The position numbers and the translations under genes are program-made. This document shows, piece by piece, positions 55,399-64,000 of a stretch of DNA of 64,000 nt. The number at the start of each line of letters is the position of its first letter. The stretch's first letter is position 1. The notes under the pieces were generated by a model, which saw only the letters and a list, made by a program, of their open reading frames with translations, was not told the origin of the DNA and made no database searches. This DNA is from Tausonia pullulans (taxonomy: Eukaryota > Basidiomycota > Tremellomycetes > Cystofilobasidiales > Mrakiaceae), in assembly GCA_951802195.1 (NCBI GenBank), contig OX637639.1:136501-200500 (forward strand). Reading direction: 5' to 3'.

Positions 55399-57939
55399 AT
55401 GCCCTCTCCTTCTTCCTTCACTATCTTCTCCGGGTCTCACTATCTCCTCCTCCCTGTTAACTCTTATACCTTCCGATTTCCTTTTGGCCTCTGCCTCGTG
55501 CTGTCCGCCTACTGGACTCATATATGCTCCCCTTTGCTGTCTCTGATATATACCCATGGTCTTCTTTTGTTCTTCAGGGCCTATGGCTGTGACTTTTTCA
55601 TCAATGCTTGTCAACCACGTGCCCTTAGAATTCTAGCGCAATAATCGCAAAGTGGAGCTGCGACCTTGCCTGAAGAGATAATGAGCTGACAGATGATCCG
55701 CTGCGTGGGAGCGGACGTCGAGCTATGGATGAGCCCGGCTCAAAAGAGCGGAAGCATCACGTATTATCCATGCTCTCAGGAGTCGTTGGGACCCACATAC
55801 ACTGCATCAACATCATATGAGTACAGCATCAGCGGCGGCGGCGACAATAGCTCGTCCATCTCCCGCCGCTTCTTCTGTCGAAGTCTGAGATGCTAATCGA
55901 AGGAATCGACCGGGTAATAACAAGAGGAATTTTCTTGCTGAAAGAGCTTAGCCGCTCCTTGCGCCAATAAGAGTCGGCCAAGGCCGTGAAGAAGAGGTTT
56001 GAGGATCCGAGAGCCTGGAAGACGCAAGGACTCGAGTGGCGGGGAAGAACTCGTCGCCGGCTGGGGGGTAGGGGCAAGAGCACGAACGGGAGCCTCTCCG
56101 AGTGTCGAAGAGGGCCAGTTGCGCGCGCTGGCGAGCTTGGATGAGCAATCAGAAGGGCTCGGAAAGCTGTTAGGAAGCGCAGGCCTCGAAAGTGTGATAG
56201 TGGAAATCAAGTCGACTGGGAGAGGCGGCGAGCATGTTGATCAACATGGGCGAGCATGTTCGGGCCGGGCCCGCCTTTGCTCCGGCACAGATGCACACAT
56301 TTGTTGCCCCAGCAGAGATTCCGTTCGAATTCAAAGAACATGCCGGAACGGAGGGAAGTAGGTGGATTTCTTTCAAAAAGGAGAAGGACGCGGCAGGCAC
56401 TCGAGTTCTCATACCTCAGTGACCCACCGGCGACATCACTACACTTTTCCCTTCCCAGAGTCATCTCAATCTGGATTATCATATGAATAGACTTTAAAAC
56501 ACCACACGCAGATTGTGACCTCAATCTTATCGCAACCATTGCCGGCGGCCACGGACGGCCCCCGTCAACATCATGGCGAGAAGGGGGCCAGCCCGAGCAT
56601 CCCACCTTTCTACTCACCCCCCACGTTCGCCTCTCTCAACTGCGCCTGAACCTCGCCTGTCAAAACTCCTCATGAATCGACAAATCCTGTAGATCTCGAC
56701 ATGGTCGTGCCTTGACATCCTCTACTCACAGAACGCTGCGCGTCTCTGTTGCGAAATCAAACCTCCGGCTCTCTCACTCTCTCCCATTCCTGGCATTAAC
56801 AACCTTCAGTTCTCCCGAATGAAGTAGTATGAGAGGTATTGACATACCCAGTTGCATCGTCTGCCAAGTAAGCCTCGTGTTGTAGATCGTTCTGCGAGCC
56901 TCGGATGAGGTGCCTGACCGTCAGTACAAACCCATTCCAGGTGGATCGGGAGCCTTTAAGTGTCTGCCTTTGGGGTGAGCCCTTCCGGTCCTTGTTCCGG
57001 GCTTATCAGACGACACTGAGCTCCCGCAGCGTCACTTCGGTTGGCGGCGTGTCCACCACATGTCGCTCGCCCTCAATGGCATTGTCACGACGGCATCATT
57101 CGCCGGGCTCAATACTAATTCCTTCTCGCGTACCTCTAGTTTCTCCTAATCATATCCGGCTCAAATTTGTGAGCGTGTTTCCATCACGGACGCCTACAGC
57201 TTTCACCACAACGCATTCACTGGGGCACGTAGCGTGCTTAGACGAGCATGCTTAGGGGGAAGTGGTAAGTCTCTTGGCAAGCACATGCTTATCCCCCCAC
57301 CTCGTCTCTGGACCAGAAGCGTTCTATGTATCGAGGATTTGGACTCCGCGATGTAGACGCTGGAGATGTACGAGGTGACAAAGCCTTCGAGGTGGCATCT
57401 ACTGTAGAACAGGACAGCAGCTTCTTGCCCACCCCTCGACAGTCTGTCTACCCAGCTCTCTCTCTTATACCGTTCCGCGATCATCTTTCAGTCTGGACCA
57501 TCCACGCGAGAACAGAGAGTGACAATGCAAATCTCCGGGACGCGAGCTAGATAGCGCGAGACACAAAAACACCTTTATGCCGACCCGCTCAGCATGTCTC
57601 ATCAGGCATAGTAAAACGTCGTATCTGGAGTTTGACTTGGCTTGCGTGGAATGTGGCTCTCAGCGATCAGCCACATCTAGCGCTTCAAGATTCCGCATTC
57701 TGTATTTCCTCTAAGACCAGTCCATCACGCTCGCTTGGCCTGCCAGATCACACTCCTTCCCCTCCCTGATCAGGCTACGCTCATAGCGAGGGCGGCGCTT
57801 ACCGTGGGAAGATCAACTTGCCCTTCGTTTTTCCGCGACGTCCAGCGAGGCGCGTCTCCCTCTACTGGTACTTCCTCTTGACTCTCACCGCTCCTTCTCC
57901 TTCCCCCTACCACCCCACCCTCGCCTTCGTCCGCCCACC
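55399..57939. other. 2.5-kb gene-poor intergenic region
   Basis: Lower GC and weaker codon bias than elsewhere. The best coding candidate is plus 56234-56422 (62 codons, containing HTFVAPAEIPFEFKEHAGTE), with no start context or family I recognise. Minus frames at 55893-56210 and 56207-56617 overlap it and are not convincing. The right end must include the eIF3h promoter (C/T-rich leader 57880-57935). Confidence 0.45.
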
Positions 57940-59806
57940 ATGTCGACCATGGCTGCCGCGCTCGCCGCCTCCCTCCCAGCCGCTCCGTCGCCGACCCCTG
58001 CTGCCGCTCCTGCCGCGAACGCGTCTACCCTCCGGGCGGCCAAGGACTCGATCCCGGCCGACCTCAAGTCGGGCCTCGACGTCGAGGGCCTCATTCCGAT
58101 CACCGAGGTCGAGCTTGACGGCATGGTGAGAGGGTCCCTGACTCTCTGAAACGACGAGACTAGTTACTGGGCGCTGATGAACGGTCGTTTGCGTGTCTTC
58201 TCTCTCTCTCGCTCGCTCGCCGCCGTTGTTCTTCCACTGCTAGGTCGTGATCAAAATCCTGAAGCACGCCCACGACGCGCTGGGCTCGGACTCGACTGGC
58301 CAGCTTGTCGGACTCGACTTGAACGGCACGCTCGAGGTCATTGACTCGTTTCCGCTCCCGGCGCTCCCGGCGAGCGAGCGTGGCGCGGATGAGGAGAAGG
58401 AGAAGGCGGCGAACCGGGCGACTCGTGCGTGGACCTTTCTTCTGGCCCCCTTCCCTTTGCACTCTGCGCTGTTGAAGCCGGTCTGCGGGTGGACGAGGCG
58501 TTGCTCGTTTTGGCCCTCGGCTTTTACGTGCTCGGTCGTTGGGGAAGGGGGCAAGAGCCAAAGTATGCGTGGAACGTATGCTGACTCCCAAGTTCTCCTT
58601 GTTCCTGTCCTCCGCTGGCGCGCGTCCCCTCTGCACTTGCTCCTTCTTCGAAATCCTCCTCTCAGACGCTGCCTACTCCGCCGAGATGATCAAGTCGCTC
58701 AAGCAGATCTCGGCCGCCGACTCTGTCGTCGGAGCCTACTTCTCGTCCCCGACTGGCGCCTTCTACAAGAGCGCGCTCGTTGACATCCAGGCGCTCTACC
58801 AGTCCGTTGGTGGCCGCAAGGGCGTCGTCATTGTTTATGGTGAGTCCTTGGTGGATTTCGATCTGTGGTCCAATGTGTGGCTCGGGGTTGGCAGAGGCTT
58901 TCAAGAGTTGGGGCGTGCATCGTTGGCATCACAACTTGGCTTCGCTCGAGCATGCACCTTCCCGCTGGCTCAAGCCGCGCTGTTTGGATATTTGCGGGAG
59001 GGAAGGGCAACAACAGTCTGGCCCAAGTCCTCCCGCCGCTTGAGTCGGCGCAGACTGAACCAGCCCTGGCTGTAAGGGCTCGGTTGTCATTTACGCTGTC
59101 GCTCTCCTCGTCAGCTGTGGTCCAGTCAAATGGAGGCTGCAGACTGAACCTGCTTCTCTCTTCAGACCCGACAAAGTCCACCCAGGGCACGATCTCCCTC
59201 CGCGCGTTCCGGTTCTCCAACTCTTTCGCCGAGGCCTATGCCAAGGGCAAGTTCGACACTCAAAGGTCTGTCATCCAGTTCCTTATGTTCAGTGTCAAGT
59301 CGCTGTTCCTGACCGTACCTGTTCGCTTCAGCCTTGTCGACCACAAGCTCACCTTCTCCAACCTCTTTTCCGAGCTCCCCATCCGTATTACCTCCTCCTC
59401 GCTCGTGACTGCCTTCCTCTCGACGCTCGCTCTCCCGGCGTCGTCGTCGTCATCCCTCCTCACCTCCTCAGCGTTGCTCCCGTCCAACCTCGCCCCGCTC
59501 TCCCTGCAACTCCCTTCGGCGCTCACGTCCTCGCTTGAGCAGACGTCCAAGGCGCTCGATGACTACCGTCGCGAGCATGACTCGCTCTCGTACAACGCGC
59601 GCGACATTGGTCGTCAAAAGGCAAAGCTTGACCAGCTTCTCGCTTCGGGCGTCGCCGAGGATGAGGCGAGGCGCATCGTCCGCGTCCCGAACGAGCAAAG
59701 TCGGCTTGCGAGCCTCCTCCTCCTCGCTCAGGTCGACGAGGCAGCCAAGGGCATGGCAGGCGCTGCTGGTGGAGGAATGGCGAGGATGTTTGCTTCGACG
59801 GTCTAG
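57940..59806 (+). CDS. EIF3H: Translation initiation factor eIF3 subunit h (MPN domain)
   Basis: Subunit of the eIF3 complex on 40S ribosomes, cytosolic; found in filamentous fungi, fission yeast and basidiomycetes but lost in budding yeast. Five exons (57940-58125, 58244-58424, 58666-58839, 59166-59265, 59332-59806) join in phase to 371 residues. After an Ala/Pro-rich N-terminus comes the MPN domain: VVIKILKHAHDALG, QLVGLDLNGTLEVIDSFPLP, SVVGAYFSSPTGAFYKSAL and VVIVYDPTKSTQGTISLRAF. The metalloprotease JAMM residues are absent, as in all eIF3h. The C-terminal half is helical (LDDYRREHDSLSYNARDIGR). Two introns are 240-330 bp. Confidence 0.93.
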
Positions 59807-60565
59807 ATGGGAATGGTCGTTTGTTTCTCCTCTACTAGCTTTTTTTCCTACTTTCTCCTCTCTTGCATTCCTGATGGGTTATGTGAAACCTTCGAACAAA
59901 CAAGTGTCGAGCACCAAGTGCGTCGAGAGGGCGAAGCGAGAAGACGAGCGTGCGCTCATTATCTCGCTCGCCTCAGGCCCGAAGGCATGACTAGCTACGC
60001 AAACACCTCACACCTTTGAGCCATCTCCGCAGACAACCCTCCTTTCTCATAGCAAGCAAGAACTCCCGTTGAAGAGAACAAACGCCTCGCACAGGCCACC
60101 CTTCTATCCTCAGCCTCGCTCACCCCTCGCCTCCCTTCCTCGCTCGTTCCTCTTCCCACGCTAACGACCATCTCCCACCCTTAAACCGCCTGTCTACCAC
60201 CATCGTGAGCCCCGCTTTTCGGCCTCCTCCGCCTTCGATGGAGATATCCGACCCTCATCGTCGCCGACACATACAATGGCTGACTCGACTTTTCTGTCTC
60301 CCGCCCTCACCCGCCCTTTCTCGTATTCTTGTTCTCGCTATTGTCCTCGTTCTTCGCCTGCCCACAATCGTGCCCATCCACGCCCTGACGCGCCCTGTCC
60401 ATCCAACCATCTGTGCCCCTGGATGCCTTTTCTCTTGATGGCTTTCCTCTGTCGTCACCCTGCCCAAGCAAGACCGTCCGTCTCCTCAAGCCATCAATCG
60501 ACCTACCCGACGCGTCCCGCTCCTCCTTGAGCCTCCCTCGATCAGCACTCTCCGCCGTCCCGGCG
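59807..60565. other. Intergenic, promoter of the CSL gene
   Basis: T-rich DNA right after the eIF3h stop (59820-59860) suits 3'-end formation. C/T-rich leader sequence leads into the CSL start. Frames at 60205-60540 are Pro/Ser/Arg-rich and overlapping, with no domain. Confidence 0.5.
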
Positions 60566-63500
60566 ATGAGTGACGCTGAAGGCATTGACCCAGACCAGGT
60601 GAGTAGGCGAGCTGGTCCCTTCTCCCTCCCTTGTCTATTACCTCTCCACTCCTCCACTGACGAGCCGAGTCCCGTCCCTGCTAGACCCAAACCGAATCGT
60701 CCCTCAACCTACTCCTCGACGCCATTTCCTCCGCACCGACTCCTCCTTCCCCCGGCGTTGGCGGCGGAGCCGCCACTGCCTCTACCGATGTCGCTGGTGA
60801 TGGTGGTCCCTCCTCGACTGGGCAAGCTGGCAGCAGCGGGGGTGGTGATACCTCTGACCACCACCAACAAGCACAGCCGTCGACGACAACCACAACCGCA
60901 CTTGCCCATGCCAACGCCAACGCCACAGCCGATCACGGTTTTGCAGCGGCGTTCATTGCCGAACACGGTGGCGAGATGGACGAGGGGGCGCTTGATGAGG
61001 CGTTGAGGGGGATTCAGCAGAGAGAGGAGGAGGAAATGCGCGAACGGGCGGAGCAGGAGCAGCAGCAAAAGCAGGCGAGCAAGAAACGGGCGACGGGAGT
61101 CCGGGTGAGTTGGGGGTTTCTCGTCTTGCTTTGGGTGAAGTAGAGACACTGATGTGCTGTTTGGACACTAGAAACGAAAGGCCGCTGCTTCGGTCGAGGT
61201 AGAGGAGGGGGATGGCAGCGTTGAGACGCTCGAAGGCATTGCTGGATCCTCCAGGGTCAAGGGGCGAGTTGAAGCTGCGGATGCGGTTAGTGGTGAAGAA
61301 GTCGACGGTGGCGGGGAAGGGGAGATGGTGCTGGTGGAGAACGACGACGTGCCTGGCCTCGGACGCAAGACGACGGTCAAGTGCACTTGGGTCTCAGGTC
61401 CGTCTTTCTCTCTCATCCCGCCCACAAGTGCCACTTCAATGACTTCTCATCCCACCGCACGCTCCAGCTGCCCAGGCCTCGTATGGTGCCGAAAAGCGGT
61501 ACATCTCGCCTCATCCAGTCATCAAGATCCACACCAGCTTTGCCTCCCACCTCCCGACGGACCTTACACTCTCGATCCTCTCGGACGACGGTGGCATCTA
61601 CTCCCAAGAGCGCGTTCTCCTCCCTCCTCCAGCCAGCTCATCGACGACGACAGTGGGCGCCCACAAATCTGACCTGGGCGAGTTCGAGGCGAGCTTTGCG
61701 AACCTACGGGTCGTGCGGATCAAAGGCAAGGACAAAGGCAAGCACTTCCGGTTCAGGCTCGACATCGGTGGGAACAGTGGGAACTTCGCTCTTCCAGTTC
61801 CTCCACAAGGAGTTGAACTCGCTTCCAACAACTCTGCGATTGGGGAGGCTCCATCGACCTCCCAGCCACCGGCCGATCCTACTGTCTCTTCTCTACAAGC
61901 CACGGACGAGACCAGCATCGACCCAAGTTTGAGGTCGATCCACTCTGCCGGCGGCGTCGACCACGCGGGGCGTGAGCAACAGGATCCGCCGCCTCAGGAG
62001 CAGGATCAGCATCAACACCAATCGGTGGACGAGGGCGAACTCGCTAGTCATCACCAGCAAGATGAGGAAGACGGAGAGGGGGCAGCCCACTCGATTGCCT
62101 TCGCAGAGCTCGCCGCTGGCTTCGTTGCCGCTGGTCACCATCACGATGCCCTCACTGCCGGAACAACGGACGAGCACGACGGCGCCACCGCTTACCACCA
62201 GCATCTCGACCACCTCTCGTCTTTGGGCGCTCACGACCCCTCTTCCGAGGAGCACCTCACCACTGGTCCACCAATCGTCCCCGCGGACCCTTCCCCCTCC
62301 CCTCCTCCTTCTGATTCTCGCGCACCTCCCGGCCGCAAGAAGGGTGCTACCTTCGGCACGGCGAAGCGAGGCAGAGCTGGGGCAGACGCGTCCCCCGAAA
62401 CCTACCAGCTCCCTACCAACCCCTTCCTCACGCTCACCTCAACACCCCTCCAGATCCTTACCAAGCCCTCCAAGAAGGTCCTCTCAACTTACACCCGGAC
62501 GGGCAAGCCCAAATCATTCTCCCTCCTCCAAAACTCAGCCATTCGCTCCGGGTCCGAGATTGTTCTCTGGTCCCGGATCCACGCCCAGGTCAACCGGACG
62601 CGCTACCTCGGCGTCGACGCTCGCGGCCGGCTTGCCGTCTTTGATCAGAAGCCAGGAGGAGCGAGGGTCGGAAGGCAGGCGTCGTCAGCGATTGGGGCGG
62701 CGAGCGGAGGGTGGTCGACTTGGCGGATCGAGAAGCTCGTCCTCCCGCGGCCGACCGCAGCGACATCGCTCCTCGAGCACGAAATGATGGACGAGGGCCA
62801 CCTCGTGCATGGCGATCTTAAGCACACTGACTCGCACCAGTTCCAGCACCCGCAGCGCGACCCCCACCATCAGCTTCACCATGCCGATCATCCTCACTCG
62901 TCCCCATCGACCTTCATCTCTTCCCCACCAGACGTACCTATCTCCTACGGCGACACCGTTGTCCTCATTGAGACAATGTCGGGCGCCCGGTCCGAGCCGC
63001 TCATCGCCTGCCGTCTTGCCTCAGAGGGCCGAGTTGTCTACCGCGAGCCAGAGCTCTCGACGCTTGCGGGCCACGCAAAGGTCCTCGCTGAGGAAGAGGG
63101 AGGCCACCTCGGCGAAGGCTCAGGAGACGTAGGCGTGGGAAGCAGCAGCCGCGGAGGAGGAGGGGTGGGAGTGGGGACTGGTGCTATGGGAGCAGGTGGA
63201 ACCGACGGTCGCCGAGTACTCGGCCGAGGACCCATGAGGCAGCTCCATAAGTTTGCGCTTATGCGGGCTCAGGCGTCGGATGGGAAGAGGTGGTATCTCA
63301 GTGGGGCTGGCGATGGATCGGGAGGCGGGAGGAAGACGACCGTCGCTGGGGACGATAAGCCGGATCTCGGATTCCCGCTCTCCGGTGCATCAGCGAAAAC
63401 GTTTGGCGAGGCCCGAAAGGCCGGGATTCGGAGCAACAAGGTCGACCCCTCGTCTCCATCATCATCATCGCCGGGGCCCAAGAAGAAGAGGCGGAAGGCG

Positions 63501-64000
63501 TTGGACACGGCCGCGGTCCGGGGCAAGCTGGTGGGGTACGCAGGTGGTTACAGCAATGGTTCGCTGGATGAGGGTCAGCCGCCGGAGGAGGTCAAGGGCA
63601 GGCAGCGGAAGCGCCGGGTCAAGGAAGAGGACAAGGGCAAGGCTGAGGGTGAAGGCCAGGGTGATGAGCCTACTGGGCTTGCGGAGGGGGGAGAGATGGG
63701 GGATGTGGACGAGAGCCCAGGGCAGGACATGGAAGCTGAGGCAGCAGCCGAGGGCGGCGTCGAGAGGGCGATCGCCTTGCCTGATCAGGAGGATATGGGC
63801 GAGACGGAGCCCATTGACGACTTTATGATCTGGACCGTCGTCGGCATCGGTGAGTGTCTCTTTGGACGTCGAAGATCGACCTGACCGACAAGGACGCTCT
63901 GCCACCTCATCTAGAGACGACCCAGCAGACCTTTTTCGAGCTCGGCCACGACCACGAACGTCGCCACCTGCCGGAGACCCTTAATCCCGTGCCCCGGATT
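60566..64000 (+). CDS. CSL-family DNA-binding transcription factor (Cbf11/Cbf12-like), 3' end outside window
   Basis: Fungal relative of RBP-J/Su(H)/LAG-1; binds GTGGGAA-type sites in the nucleus. Exons 60566-60598, 60685-61104, 61172-61397, 61468-63849 and 63915 onward join in phase; the open frame leaves the window at 64000. The N-terminus is Gly/Gln/Glu-rich. RHR-N: TTVKCTWVS, then ASYGAEKRYISPHPVIKIHT (the YGNEKRFFCPPP block of RBP-J) and FRFRLDIGG. A linker of about 215 residues rich in His/Gln/Ser interrupts the domain. It resumes with FLTLTSTPLQILTKPSKK, the beta-trefoil SGSEIVLWSRIHAQVNRTRY, then RPMRQLHKFALMRAQ and DDFMIWTVVGI. The insert and a Gly-rich loop at about 63130-63240 make it larger than animal CSL. 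Family assignment is secure. Confidence 0.93.

Overview
The window looks like nuclear DNA of a basidiomycete yeast, most likely a red yeast of the Microbotryomycetes (Rhodotorula/Sporidiobolus type). Evidence: high GC content, strong C/G bias at third codon positions, intron-dense genes with short GT-AG introns (mostly 50-100 bp), tight packing of single-copy housekeeping genes, and fungal-specific families (Mak-type hybrid histidine kinase, fungal CSL factor, Ice2, Ptc6). I saw no transposon, LTR element, viral relic, CRISPR array, rRNA or convincing tRNA.

Layout. 0.55-3.2 kb: PRP17 (-). 3.85-7.07 kb: a Golgi-type DXD glycosyltransferase (+). 7.1-10.6 kb: no assignable gene, but broken coding-like stretches. 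10.6-11.1 kb: small mitochondrial membrane protein (+). 11.4-12.7 kb: CWC15 (-). 13.1-15.4 kb: a protein resembling SHLD2 of vertebrate shieldin (+). 15.5-18.5 kb: AIP1 (-). 18.7-21.7 kb: DHA2-type MFS transporter (-). 22.3-24.0 kb: ICE2 (-). 24.7-26.0 kb: Cdc4/Mlc1 myosin light chain (-). 26.5-27.5 kb: mitochondrial ribosomal protein bL28m (+). 27.5-29.7 kb: nothing assignable. 29.7-30.9 kb: orphan acidic protein (+). 31.7-34.1 kb: mitochondrial PP2C phosphatase Ptc6 (-). 34.7-35.9 kb: orphan three-span membrane protein (-). 36.6-37.9 kb: LYAR-type nucleolar zinc-finger protein (-). 38.1-42.1 kb: KRE33/NAT10 RNA cytidine acetyltransferase (-). 42.5-43.6 kb: secreted RlpA-like protein (-). 44.8-55.4 kb: very large hybrid histidine kinase with an N-terminal pseudokinase (+). 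57.9-59.8 kb: eIF3h (+). 60.6 kb to the end: CSL transcription factor (+, runs off the window).

The genes do not form an operon-like unit. Shared themes are splicing (PRP17 and CWC15, both on activated spliceosomes), actomyosin function (AIP1 and Cdc4/Mlc1), mitochondria (bL28m, Ptc6, the small presequence protein) and ribosome biogenesis or translation (KRE33, LYAR, eIF3h).

For most genes exon boundaries were worked out by hand so that every exon joins in phase and the total length is a whole number of codons. The large kinase and ICE2 are given as spans only. The most unusual item is the SHLD2-like gene: shieldin is known as a vertebrate DNA-repair complex, and a fungal relative with both the N-terminal signature and an OB fold would be new to me.
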